From assembly GCF_020379485.1 (NCBI RefSeq), contig NC_063439.1, positions 14,081,683 through 14,145,682 of the forward strand: 64,000 nucleotides of DNA, given 5' to 3'. The translations under genes and the position numbers were made by a program. Positions 11,091 to 22,437 of this stretch are shown here, one piece after another. The notes under the pieces were generated by a model. It did not search any database. It had not been told where the DNA came from and saw nothing but the letters and a program-made list of their open reading frames with translations. Origin of the DNA: Brassica napus (lineage: Eukaryota > Streptophyta > Magnoliopsida > Brassicales > Brassicaceae). Positions within the stretch are counted from its first letter, which is position 1, and the number at the start of each line of letters is the position of its first letter.

Positions 11091-12989
11091 AACTGGATGA
11101 TCGACCACCGCGAACTCGACGATTTTCGTGATCTCCTTGGCCATGACTGGCAACTGGATCGATCCAAGAGTCATCGATACTTCGCCTGTCGATGCTCATC
11201 CGCTTGAGAGTGTCGCGGAAGATTACGTTGACCGTGCTTCCCGTGTCGACGAGTACCCTTCCGACTTCTAAGTCTCGTATGATGAGATCTATGACGAGCG
11301 GATCGCAGTGAGGTTGATCGATGCCGCCGGCTTCCTCCTTTGTGACGGTGATCGAGCAATTTTGGCCATCACGGGGAGGAGACCATGTAGGCCAATTTGC
11401 ACTCGACTATGCCTTCCGTTGGTAAGCCTTGATGGCCGAAATAATATCGCCGCAGTATTGTGATCCTCCGATGATCATGTTGACTCTGCGACGATTGTTA
11501 TCATTTCCTTTGTCGTCCGGCCTCCTACCGCGTTTATCCCTGGGCTGGTTTCGTTGAGGGGATTTCTCAGCGAACGGATTTCTATCCGTCTTTGGAGGGC
11601 GATCAGAGTCGAGGATGAGATCCTTGACGCTGGTTACTTCCGAGAGCTCTCCATCGAGTAGCTTTGCGGCCAACCTTGCTCCCAAGACATTGCAGTTGGT
11701 CGTGGAGTGTCCTCGGGACTGGTGGAACTCGCAAAAGGTGTTTTCGTCATACCCTTGGTTGCGGGTCCACGTATTGCCGGTGGTTCGGCCTTGGTCCGAA
11801 TTGATCGCGTAATTATGCGCCCCTTGGAGATCTTCCCCCTCGTGATGGACATACTTGTCGTTGCGAGAGTTCTTCTTTTTTGCTTTCGGATCCACGTCCT
11901 TCGAGGATGGTCTTGCCGCCTTATGTTTTTGCGATAAGACTTTAGTTTCTTCCTCGACTATGATGTAATCTGTTGCTTTGTGGAGGGCGTCCTGGATCGT
12001 TTGCGGTTTGTCGAGGGTTATCCACTTTCTGAATTTCGACTTGTACCAGAGCGTCTTTCTCAGCTCGTCAATGGCCACTTTGTCGCTTATCCCGCTGACC
12101 CTGGACATTATCAGCTTGAACCGGCTGATAAACTCGCGGAGGGGTTCGTCTTCCCTCTGGGAGAGACTCCAGAGATCGACATCGGAAGTTTCTCTGTCTA
12201 TGAACACAGAGTATTGTTTGAGAAATTCCGATGCGAGCTGTCGGAAACTCCCGATAGTGTTGCGATGAAGGCGTGCGAACCATTCGAGCACCGCTCCTTC
12301 CAGATTTTCGACGAACAGGCGGCAGTAGCCGGCATCTTTTTCGCCGTCCTTCAGTCTCGCTCTTCCCATCGCAATGTGGAAAGCCTGAAGGTGGGCCTTC
12401 GGATCGGTCGTACCATCGTACTTCGGTACTTTGATCTTTCCCGGATCGGAAACTCTCATATCCGAGATACGAGTGGTGAAGGGGGTCTTACGAGCCCCTT
12501 CCAGCAGCCTGTCGATCTCGGGAGCAGCGCTAGTAACGTGATGGATTTGAGACTTTACGGCTCTTACTTCCGCCGCAGTCTTGGTGATGTAGTCGCGAAG
12601 ATCGCGGATATCCGACGTCTCGCCAGCGCTAGTAACGTGATGGATTTCTCACAAGGGTTTTGACCCGAAGGTCGTTCCCGCGCAATTCCAGATCTGTCGA
12701 GTGGGGTAGCGAAGTCGAGTCTCTTCCCGCGGATTTTGGTGGTTCCGCGGGGACGGATTGCTCGAGTCCTTGCCATTAAGGTTTCAACCTGTTTGGTCAA
12801 GGTACTCCCGAGCTTATCATGTTCTTCCGACCTTTTCTCATAGGTGGCGAACATCTTTTTAAACTCCTCGAGCGCCGCGGCGTTGGCTGGTGCGTTGGCC
12901 GCGGATACATCCGCTGCTGGAGTGTGGAGATCGGTGCCGCTGCCTCCGTTAAGAGGAGTCTGCATGTTATCCGCGTCGTTAGTTGACAT
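11091..12989 (-). pseudogene. gag-pro: J gag-protease, multiply deleted
   Basis: Start M-S-T-N-D-A-D-N at 12989. The N-terminal region with its coiled-coil stretch is open to about 12660, where a large in-gag deletion is patched with a copy of nearby sequence (about 12620-12645). From 12459 the retrotrans_gag-like core, zinc knuckle ([14 protein letters not shown]) and gag/protease boundary are open until a TAG at 11407-11409 (GAG to TAG). Further on, a ~45-bp deletion at about 11189 removes part of the protease, and the sequence ends at 11091 in the LTR fusion. It cannot make a functional product. Confidence 0.85.
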
Positions 12990-13058
12990 GTCTGATTGAG
13001 CGTGATGTGGCTTTTGCGGGTTAGATTGATCCGTATCCCCCTCCTTCTAGCGCCAAAC

Positions 13059-14340
13059 TGTGGGAACCAAAATTTGCACTGTCGATTTCCGTTTAAATAA
13101 AGAAACTAGGATGACCCTAATTTCCCAGAGGACCCGGATATCTGCTAATACCACACGTCAAGCAATCAGAACACGAGAATAACAACGATAAAAATAAGAA
13201 ATCGAAAAGAGAGCAAAGTAGATCTTATTCCGAATTTGCGTATGAGCGTTTACAACAAGGTATAAGCCTGGGCTCGAGAGCTGTCGGCGAGATTCCTAGT
13301 TCTAGCAACCCTAAGACGGCTAAACCTAATTGAGTCGCAGCTCGAAATAACACGGAAAATTGCCTAAAATGCTCTAAGTGCTAAGTTTGCTCTGAAAAAG
13401 TCTCTCCCACGCTCCTCGCCTAGGACTCCTTATATACTAGCTCCAAGGTCGGTTTACGCTTTTACTCTTCTGTCCTTAAGTCGTCATAGCATAAAAATGG
13501 AGATATTCCATTTTTCCCGATCTTTGCAATTATCTTCAAAACTTCCGTATTTATCCGCGGAAACTTGACATTTATCTTTCCTTGTGGACCAAGCGTAAAC
13601 CGTGCTGTGGTTTACGGGCTTTTGGTTAAGAAATCGTAGTATGGGCCTCGACTTGTGTTTTAGGTCCCTTTGGGCCGTCTTCCGACTCGAAGCGTTTACT
13701 ACAATTTCTTTCGATAAGGAACGAACTTTCTGTGGTATTAATCCGCAAAGTTTGATCGATGATTTAGAATAGCGGAAATCATAGACTGAGCTCGCTACGG
13801 TCTTTGGGAGATAGCATTGAAGGTTTGACGAGAATGCATGGACTGGTGTCGTCTCGACGTTTCGGAAGAGCTCGGTCGCTATGCCCGGTGGCTACGAGCG
13901 GGACGGACGCTCGGTCGCTACGTAGCGACCGAGCTTGGCCGAGCTCGGTCGCTACGTTGCTACGAGCGGGAAGGACGCTCGGTCGCTGCGTAGCGACCGA
14001 GCTTTGGCTCGAGCTCGGTCGCTACGTAGCGACCGAGCAGAACAGACGATCGGTCTCTACGTAGCGACCGAGCTTTCGCTCGAGCTTGGTCGCTACGTAG
14101 TGACCGAGCGGAACAGACGCTCGGTCGTTACGTAGCGACCGGATAGCGTGCGTGTGCGGTAGTTTCGCAATGATCGAGCTTGAGTTGTCCATTTTGAGCT
14201 TTCAAGGACACTTATTCGTAAAAACTTCGTATTGGTTATTTTTTACGAAAATCATATTTTTATTTTACTATCTTCTCGGAAATACAATTTCCGAGGGTTT
14301 TTGGGTGTTAATTCCGTTACGACCGTTTTTGACCCCAACA
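13059..14340 (-). repeat. 5' LTR of J (1282 bp)
   Basis: Complete: TGTGGGAACC to CCCCAACA in plus sense. Minus TATA at 13429-13436 (CTTATATA in plus). Short palindrome array at about 13870-14140. It is followed on the left by the primer-site complement (CTTCTAGCGCCA). Confidence 0.9.
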
Positions 14341-16000
14341 AGGAGATGGAAACTTTGATGATCAAGGCTGATGTAGACGAGCCCATGGACGCCACTATGG
14401 CTAGGTTCCTCGCTGGCCTTAACCGAGACATCCAAGACCGTATGGATCTTCAAGAGTATGGTAGTGCGGAACAGATGCTACACAAGGCCATCTTGATCGA
14501 GCAACAAGTTAAGAGGAAGAGTTTCTCAAAGCCGGCCGTTACCTCTAAACCAACCTACTCTCCTAAACCGGCTTTTGCTCCTAAGCTAAGCTACAAAGAC
14601 AAAGGTAAGTCTTCTTCCACAACACATAATGCTTTTAAAACTGATGTCCCTGCTCGTGATGACAAAGGAAAGGCAGTTGATACTTCTGGCCGAGCAAGAG
14701 ACATTAGGTGTTTCAAATGTCAAGGTCTTGGACATTTTGCCAAAAATTGTCCCAACCAACGAGTGATGATTCTCATGGAGAATGGAGAAGTTGAATCTGA
14801 GGATGAGCAGGAGAACAAAGAAGATCTTGGTCCTATCTTTGATAAAGAGGACGAGTCCTTTGGATATCCGCATCACGGGCCATTACTCGTTGCTAGGAAA
14901 GGCATGGTCGAGTCTATCTTCGATGAGACGGACGGCCACTTGGTGGATGGTTCCGACCCAGCCTTTGATGATGAGTCTGACCCGATCTATGTTGAGGAGC
15001 CTTGCTTCGACTATCTAGCTCATGGTCCTCTACTTGTCACAAGAAGAACTCTGTGTGTCCAACCCTAAAACAATGAAAAGGAACAAAGGGAGAATCTCTT
15101 TCATTCTCGATGTTTAGTTTCTGAAAAGGTTTGCTCTTTGATTATTGATGGTGGGAGTTGTACTAATGTTGCTAGTGACACTCTTGTCAGGAAACTAGGA
15201 CTTGCTACTCGTCCTCTCTCTCGTCCTTTCAGGTTGGAATGGCTAAACGAGGCTGGAGAACAGTATGTGAAAGAGCAAGTCACTGTCCCTATTACCATTG
15301 GCCGATATGAGGACGAGGTCGTTTGCAACGTTCTTCCTATGGACGCATGCCACTTTCTCTTGGGCCGGCCATGGAATTTGATAAGAGAGCCGTGCATGAT
15401 GGCTTCACAAACCGACACTCCTTTGATCATAAAGGGAAGAAGATCACGCTTGTTCCTTTGACACCTTTGGAGGTTCATCAAGATCAGATCCAGCTCAAGA
15501 GGAACCGTGACAAGGAACCCAAGCAAGATGAACCTGAATCATCCCAACGGAACTCCAATTTCTATATCAAACAAAGTCAGGTCAAGAGATCTCTTTACTC
15601 TGAAAAGCCATTTCTTTTACTTGTGTACAAAGAATCTCTTATGGCTTCTTCTTCTGACCTTGCACCGGAGATTCCGAGTGAACTTTTAGATGTTTTGCAG
15701 AAGTATTCTGATGTTTTTCCAGATGAGAATCCTAAGGGATTGCCACCAGTACGAGGCATTGAGCATCAGATCGACCTTGTTCCTGGCGCGTCTCTACCAA
15801 ACCGGCCAGCTTACCGTACCAATCCGGTGGAGACCAAGGAACTTCAGAAACAGATTGGTGACCTTCTTAAAAAAGGCTACATCCGAGAAAGCCTCAGTCC
15901 TTGTGCCGTTCCTGTCCTTCTTGTGCCCAAAAGGGATGGTTCTTGGCGCATGTGTGTGGACTGCCGCACCATCAACAACATCACGGTAAAGTATAGGCAT
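14341..16000 (+). pseudogene. pol: K gag C-terminus, protease and start of reverse transcriptase
   Basis: Resumes K gag after J. A basic linker leads to zinc knuckle C-F-K-C-Q-G-L-G-H-F-A-K-N-C, then acidic repeats. A TAA at 15066-15068 interrupts the frame, which continues into the protease (L-I-I-D-G-G-S-C-T-N-V-A-S, a D-G-G form of the active site, then L-L-G-R-P-W). A 1-bp loss just after that P-W (about 15373) shifts the frame; the new frame is open through a linker into RT (P-S-E-L-L-D-V-L, N-R-P-A-Y-R, K-K-G-Y-I-R-E-S, V-P-K-R-D-G-S-W-R-M-C-V-D-C-R). It ends at V-K-Y-R-H where F's LTR begins at 16001. The catalytic Y-x-D-D part of RT is absent. Confidence 0.9.
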
Positions 16001-17174
16001 TGTTGGGGTCAAAAACGGTCACGACGGAATTAACACCCGAAAATCCTCGGAAATCGAATTTCCGGAAAAGATAGTAAAAAGAAAAATATAATTTTTCGTA
16101 AAAAATAACCATTACGAAGAAGTATCTTTGAAGGCTCAAAGCAAACGAACCAAGCTCGGTCATTGCGTAACTACCGCACATACACGCTGTCCGGTCGCTA
16201 CGTAGCAACCAAGTCCGAGCCAAGCTCGGTCGCTACATAGCGACCGAGCATCCAACCCGCTCGGTTGCTACGTAGCGACCGAGCGCTCGTCCTGCTCGGT
16301 CGCTACGTAGCAACCGGGCTCGAGCCAAAGTTCGGTCGCTGCCCAGCGACCGAGCTCTTCCGAAACGTCGAGACGACACCAGTCCATGCATTCTCGTCAA
16401 ACCTTCAAATGCTACCTCCCGAAGACCGTAGCGAGCTCAGTCTATGATTTCCGCTATTCTAAATCATCGATCAAACTTTGCGGATTAATACTGCGGAAAG
16501 TTTGTTCCTTATCGAAAGAAATCGTAATAAACGCTTCGAGTCGGAAGATGGCCCAAAGGGACCTAAAACACGACTCGATGCCCATCCTACGATTTCTTAA
16601 CCAAAAGCCCGTAAACCACAGCATGATTTACGCTTGGTCCACAAGGAAAGATAAATGTCAAGTTTCCGCGGATAAATACGAAAGTTTTAAGGATAATCAC
16701 GAAGATCGGAAAAAATGGAATATCTCCATTTTATGCTATGATGGCTTAAGGGCAGAAGAGTAAAAGCGTAAACCGACCTTGGATCTAGTATATAAGGAGT
16801 CCTAGGCGAGGAGCGTGGGAAAGAGAGGATTTTCAGAGAAAACTTAGCACTTAGAGCAATTTTAGGCAATTTTCCGTTTTTGTTATTTCGAGCTGCGACT
16901 CAATTAGGTTTAGCCGTCTTAGCGTTGCTAGAACTAGGAATCTCGCCGACAGCTCTCGAGCCCAGGCTTATACCTTGTTGTAAAAGCTCATACGCAAATT
17001 CAGAATAAGATCTTCTTTGCTCTCTTTTCGATTTTTTATTTTTATCGTTGTTATTCTCGTGTTCTGATTGCTTGACGTGTGGTATTAGCAGATATCCGGG
17101 TCCTCTGGGAAATTAGGGTTTTCCTAGTTTCCTTATTTAAACGGAAATCGACAGTGCGAATTTCGGTTCCAACA
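16001..17174 (+). repeat. 5' LTR of F (1174 bp)
   Basis: TGTTGGGGTC to TTCCAACA. Short palindrome array at 16185-16350, U3 dyad GTAAACCACAGCATGATTTAC (about 16611), TATATAAG at 16789-16796. Confidence 0.9.
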
Positions 17175-17196
17175 GTTTGGCGCTAGAAGGAGGGGG
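17175..17196 (+). other. Primer binding site of F
   Basis: GT then TGGCGCTAGAAGGAGGGGG directly after the LTR, the same in the other Tat copies here. It begins TGG as expected for a tRNA 3' CCA end; I could not assign the tRNA. Confidence 0.75.
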
Positions 17197-17243
17197 ATAT
17201 GGATCAATCTAACCCGCAAAAGCCACACCACGCTCAATCAGAC

Positions 17244-19859
17244 ATGTCAACTAACGACGCGGATAACATGCAGACTCCTCTTAACGGAGGCAACGGCACC
17301 AATCTCCACACTCCAACAGCGGACGTATCCGTGGCCAACGCTCCAGCCAACGCCGCGGCGCTCGAGGAGTTTAAAAAGATGTTTGCCACCTATGAGAAAA
17401 GGTCGGAAGAACAGGATAAGCTCGTGAGTACCTTGACCAAACAGGTTGAAACCTTAACGGCAAGGACTCGAGCAATCCGTCTCCGCGGAACCACCAAAAT
17501 CCGCGGGAAGAGGCTCGACTTCGCAACCCCACTTGACAGATCTGGAGTCGCGCGGGAACGACCTTCGGGTCAAAACCCTAGCGAGAAATCTTCCATCGAA
17601 AAGGGGAACCCTGAAAGTCCTTCGCCTCCTGCAAAGGATTCAGAGGATAACGAAGCCGAACGCATTGACCTGGATCCTAGCGATGTCTCCAACGACACCG
17701 ATGAGGACGTCCACAGACATCCAAGAAGGACCAGAAGCCGATATGCTCGGGAAAGCTCTCCGTTCGACAAACCAATGACGGAAGAAGAGGAAATCGTCTA
17801 TTGGAACGAACAAGAAGAGCTGGCTGAAAAGCAAACCGACCTCACTCGCAGTAAACGCCGACAGGCTCGGAAATCTACTGACGAGACATCGGATATCCGC
17901 GATCTTCGCGACTACATCACCAAGACTGCGGCAGAAGTGAGAGCCGTAAAGTCTCAAATCCATCATGCTACTAGTGCTGCCCCCAAAACCGATCGATTGC
18001 TGGAAGGAGCTTGGAAAACCCCCTTTAGCAGTCACATTTCGGATATGAGGATATCCGATCCGAGAAAAATCAAAGTACCAAAATACGATGGTACGGCCGA
18101 TCCAAAAGCACACCTTCAGGCTTTCCACATCGCGATGGGAAGAGCGAGACTGAAGAACGGCAAAAAAGATGCCGGCTACTGCCGCCTGTTCGTCGAAAAT
18201 CTGGAAGGAGCGGCGCTCGAATGGTTCGCACGCCTCCATCGTAACACCATCGGGAGTTTCCGACAGCTCGCATCGGAATTTCTCAAACAATACTATGTGT
18301 TCATAGACAGAGAAACTTCCGATGTCGATCTCTGGAGCCTCTCCAAGAGGGAAGACGAACCCCTCCGCGAGTTTATCAGCCGGTTCAAGCTGATAATGTC
18401 CAGGGTCAGCAGGATAAGCAACAAAGTGGCCATTGACGCGCTGAGAAAGACGCTATGGTACAAGTCGAAATTCAGAATGTGGATAACCCTCGACAAACCG
18501 CGAACGATCAAGGACGCCCTCCACAAAGCAACAGACTACATCATAGTCGAGGAAGAAACTAAAGTCTTATCACAAAAACATAAGGCGGCAAGACCATCCT
18601 CGAAGGACGTGGATCCGAAAGCGAGAAAGAAGAACTCTCGTAACGACAAGTACGTCCATCACGAGGGGAAAGATCTCCAAGGGGCGCATAATTATGCGAT
18701 CAATTCGGATCAAGGCCGAACCACGGGCAACACGTGGACCCGCAATCAAGGGTATGACGAAAACACCTTCTGCGAGTTCCACCAGTCCCAAGGACACTCC
18801 ACGACCAACTGCAAATTCTTGGGAGCAAGGCTGGCCGCGAAGCTACTCGCTGGAGAGCTCTCGGAAGTAACCAGCGTCAAGGATCTCATCCTCGACTCTG
18901 ATCGCCCTCCAAAGACGGACAGAAATCCTCCCGCTGAAAAATCCCCTCAACGAAACCAGCCTGGGGATAAACGCGGTAGGAGGCCGGACGACAAGGGGAA
19001 TGATAACAATCGTCGCAGAGTCAACATGATCATCGGAGGATCATAATACTGCAGCGATACTGTGTCGGCCATCAAGGCTTACCAACGGAAGGCAGAGTCG
19101 AGTGCAAATTGGCCTACATGGTCTCCTCCCCGAGATGGCCAAAATTGCTCGATCACCTTCACAAAGGATGAAGCCGGCGGCATCGATCAACCTCACTTCG
19201 ATCCGCTCGTCATAGATCTCGTCATACGAGACTTAGAAGTCGGAAGGGTACTCGTTGACACGGGAAGCACGGTCATAGTAATCTTCCGCGACACTCCCAA
19301 GCGGATGAGCATCAAACTCGGAGAAGTAATTCCAACGCCAAAACCGCTCATGGGTTTTTCAGGCGAAGTATCGATGACTCTTGGATCAATCCAGTTGCCA
19401 GTCATGGCCAAGGAGATCACGAAAATCGTCGAGTTTGCGGTAGTCGATCATCCCGCTATCTACAACGTGATCATGGGAACTCCATGGCTCAATGCCATGC
19501 AAGCAGTTCCATCAACCTACCACCTAGGTCTCAAATTTCCGACCCCAAGCGGAGTCGCGGCTATCTGGGGATGCCAAAAACAGTTGCGCCTATGCTTCCT
19601 CGCAGAGCACAAGTTAAGGCAAGTCACGACTTCTGCAACTGCGAATCGAAAACGCACGAAGATGGATCGATCTTCGGCCAAAAACGCCCCAAGGAAAGAC
19701 GAATTAAAATCGTCTGCTGACGAAAACGCATCGGACGTCGAAACTCAACACGAGTCCGAAGCCGACGCTACAACTCAACCGGAACATCCGGAAAATAGCG
19801 TTGACCCTGCGACGATCAACACGGTCAAGGCGGACAGTGCGACGTCTACCGCCAAGTAA
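17244..19859 (+). pseudogene. gag-pro: F gag-protease, one nonsense codon at the gag/protease boundary
   Basis: The conserved start is M-S-T-N-D-A-D-N at 17244. An upstream in-frame ATG at 17199 exists only in F, where other copies read ACG. The frame covers an N-terminal coiled coil, acidic/basic linker, gag core (F-H-I-A-M-G-R-A-R to E-W-F-A-R and S-R-F-K-L-I-M-S-R), zinc knuckle [14 protein letters not shown] and a basic region. A TAA at 19044-19046 replaces the CAA found in A, C and J. The same frame then continues from 19047 through the protease (V-L-V-D-T-G-S-T, catalytic GAC at 19257) and M-G-T-P-W-L-N to the stop at 19859. Apart from this stop the copy looks whole. It lacks RT and integrase, like A. 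Confidence 0.9.
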
Positions 19860-20338
19860 AAACGCTCGCGGCATGAAACAAAATTACGAGATGGCTTGAT
19901 CCTCGAAAGGGGTACATAGGCAGCTCGTCAAAAGACGAGTTCAGCTATCCCTCTCTCTAAAAAAGGGGGGGGAGTGGGTGCGTATACTCGTATACTCCCA
20001 CTTAGAAAAATCTTCATTATTGTAATCGAGTTTTTAGAAACTTCAAAAACTTTTACTACAATCTACGTTGCTCCTTTTTATCAAAAATGTATACGCTTCA
20101 GTTAAACGCAAAAACTTTCAGGACACGCCTGGAAACGTTAAGACACTTGTCTGTGGCCTCATCCGGCCCAAAATCATAAAATTATCATCTTTCAAACACT
20201 CAAAGATACAAGTATAATCCTCGAAACAACTGCGAGACGTCGCAAAGTTAATTGTCCGAACGCGACCACCAAAACCTTATACCCAGTTCGTCGATTGGCC
20301 CCGACGAACACGCCTGCCGTCTTAAACAAACGCAATTC
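19860..20338 (+). other. F post-coding region, left part
   Basis: Contains GGCTTGATCC, GGTACATAGGCAGC, the CTCGTC-AAAA-GACGAG hairpin (19924-19939), a G-rich purine run and the GTGGG/GTATA dyad (about 19974-20001). Cut at 20338 by E; continues at 38763. Confidence 0.8.
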
Positions 20339-20386
20339 TGTTGGGGTCAAAATCGATCACGACGGAATCAACGTCTGAAAGTCCGT
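20339..20386 (+). repeat. E 5' LTR, first 48 bp
   Basis: TGTTGGGGTCAAAATCGATC onward, ending AAGTCCGT. The sequence continues at 30679 after C, with TCCGT duplicated. The undisturbed sequence can be read in the 3' LTR at 37323. Confidence 0.9.
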
Positions 20387-22177
20387 TGTGGGAACCGAAA
20401 TTCGCACTGTCGATTTCCGTTTAAATAAGGAAACTAGGAAAACCCTAATTTCCCAGAGGACCCGGATATCTGCTAATTACCACACGTCAAGCAATCAGAA
20501 CACGAGAATAACAACGATAAAGAATAAGAAATCGAAAAAGAGAGCAAAGAAAATCTTATTCCGAATTTGCGTATGAGCGTTTACAACAAGGTATAAGCCT
20601 GGGCTCGAGAGCTGTCGGCGAGATTCCTAGTTTTAGTAACCCTAAGACGGCTAAACCTAATTGAGTCGCAGCTCGAAATAACAAAAACGAAAAATTGCCT
20701 AAATTGCTCTAAGTGCTAAGTTTGCTCTGAAAAAGTTCTCTCTTCATGCTCCTCGCCTATGACTCCTTATATACTAGCTCCAAGGTTGGTTTACGCTTTT
20801 ACTCTTCTGCCCTTAAGCCGTCATAGCATAAAAACGGAGATATTCTATTTTTCCCGATCTTCACAATTATCTTCAAAAATTCCGTATTTATCCGCGGAAA
20901 CTTGACATTTATCCTTCCGTGTGGACTAAGCGTAAACCGTGCTGTGGTTTATGAGCTTTTGGTTTAGAAATCGTAGGATGGGCCTCGAGTCGTGTTTTAG
21001 GTCCCTTTGAGCCGTCTTCCGACTCGACACGTTACTACGATTTCTTTTGACAATTAACGAACTATCCGCGGTTTATAATCCGCGAAGTTTGATCGATGAG
21101 TTAGAATAGCGGAAAACATGGACTAAGGCTGCTACGGTCTTCGGGAGATAGCATTTGAAGGTTTGACGAGAATGCATGGACTGGTGTCGTATCGATGTTC
21201 GGAAGAGTTCAATCGCTACACAACGACCGAACTTCGGCTCGAGCCCGGTCGCTACATAGCGATCGAGCGGGACGAGCACTTGGTCGCTACGTAGCGACCG
21301 AGCTTTGGCTTGAGCTCGGTCGCTACGTAGGGACCGAGCGGGACGAGCGCTTGTTCGCTACGTAGCGACCGAGCTTTGGCTCGAGCTCGGTCGCTCCGTA
21401 GCGACCGAGCGGGACGAGCGCTCGTTCGCTACGTAGCGACCGAGCTTTGGCTTGAGCTCGGTCGCTCCGTAGCGACCGAGCGGGACGAGCGCTCGGTCGC
21501 TACGTAGCGACCGAGCTTGGCTCGGGCTCGGTCGCTACGGAGCGACCGAGCGAGACGAACGCTCGGTCGCTACGTAGCGACCGAGCTTGGCTGAGCTCGG
21601 TCGCTACGTAGCGACCGAGTGGGTCAAATCCAAGGTATATCAACTCTCCCAGACTTACCTTTTTGCTTGTCCTTAAGCAAAACATACAGGCAGTGTCTCT
21701 GAAAGAGGTTTGAAAATATTAGGGACTTAAGATTTTAAACCATAGAAATCTTTTCCTCAACAATTTTGCAACCACATTTAAAAAGTCCTAATCACAAAAG
21801 CACACTATGCAATATCCTAGCTTAGCAACCATTTCTAACATAACACAACCATTTCCAACGTAGCGACCGAGCTTTGACTCGAGCTTGGTCGCTACGTAAC
21901 GACCGAGTGGGTCGGACGTTCGGTCGCTATGTAGCGGCCGATATCGGCCCGGACTTGGTTGCTACGTAGCAACCGGACGGCGTGTACGCGTGGTAATTAC
22001 GCAACGACCGAGCTCGGTTTGTTTGGTTTGAATCTTCAAGGATACTTCTTCGTAAAAACTTCGTGTTTGGTTATATTTTACGAAAGTTACATCTTTCTTT
22101 TTACTATCTCTTTCGGAAATATGATCTCCGAGGATTTTCGGGTGGTAATTCCGTCCTAACCGTTTTTGACCCCAACA
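20387..22177 (-). repeat. 3' LTR of C (1791 bp, enlarged)
   Basis: TGTGGGAACC to CCCCAACA in plus sense. It is 503 bp longer than the 5' LTR of the same element (1288 bp), because of extra palindrome units (about 21230-21620) and a captured Athila-like fragment (21622-21858). Confidence 0.9.
21622..21858 (-). other. Athila-like fragment captured inside a Tat LTR
   Basis: On minus it reads the same GCTTAAGGACAAGCAAAAAGG, AAGTCTGGGAGAGT and TGATATACCTTGG as 5677-5880, i.e. the last ~180 bp of an Athila-like interior and the first ~25 bp of its LTR. It is flanked on both sides by palindrome units. There is no sign of LTR-type insertion ends. Confidence 0.8.
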
Positions 22178-22220
22178 GTTAGCCCCCCAGCCCGTTAGGA
22201 TCATGCATCGTAGGATCCTA
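22178..22220 (-). promoter_or_regulatory. Polypurine tract and adjacent hairpin of C
   Basis: On minus: stem TAGGATC, 11-base loop, GATCCTA, then CGGGCTGGGGGGCTAAC and the LTR start TGTTGGGG. The G-run is the likely plus-strand primer (PPT). Confidence 0.7.
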
Positions 22221-22308
22221 GCGTGCGGTTAGGCATGTTTGGCAAGTTAGGCGTGATGGATGGAATTAATATCCAAAATTCCGAGCTTGAATAGTAAATC
22301 CTCATGCC

Positions 22309-22314
22309 TATAAG
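22309..22314 (+). promoter_or_regulatory. TATA box of C antisense gene
   Basis: TATAAG followed by AAGGGAGG, 129 bp before the ATG at 22438. The same arrangement is seen at 54056 (A) and 40649 (F, minus). Confidence 0.6.
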
Positions 22315-22437
22315 AAGGGAGGTAACTTGTTTCATAATTTTTTCACTTTCTTGTCTTTCTCTAGGATCTTTCTTAAGAAAAAATTTTCTTTCTTTCTCTC
22401 CACCCTTTTCCTCTATTTTCTTAAGAGAAGTTTAAAA

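Larger units (their letters stand above)
9740..14340 (-). mobile_element. Tat-lineage element J, internally deleted, with TSD AGGAG
   Basis: Bounded by AGGAG at 9735-9739 and 14341-14345, a perfect 5-bp target-site duplication in K gag. On minus it runs 5' LTR (14340-13059), primer site, gag (12989 on), partial protease, then a truncated 3' LTR (11090-9740). The 3' half of the interior, the antisense gene, and the first ~130 bp of U3 of the 3' LTR are deleted. Total length is 4601 bp. Confidence 0.95.
7520..16000 (+). mobile_element. Chromovirus-type Ty3/gypsy element K, interrupted by J and truncated by F
   Basis: It has a 5' LTR, a TGGTATCAGAGCC primer site complementary to initiator tRNA-Met, gag with a CX2CX4HX4C knuckle, protease, and the beginning of reverse transcriptase. 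It inserted into the antisense ORF of M at 7519 (left flank GAGAG). J inserted in its gag with duplicated AGGAG. It stops at 16000 inside RT where F begins; no continuation of RT, RNase H, integrase or 3' LTR is found in the window. At least three nonsense codons and one frameshift show it is dead. Clade within chromoviruses is not resolved. Confidence 0.9.

Noticed and set aside
16890..17130. AAACCCTAA-like words near LTR ends as telomeric repeats
   Set aside because: Single occurrences at a fixed place in each LTR (AGGAAAACCCTAATTTCCC); no tandem array.
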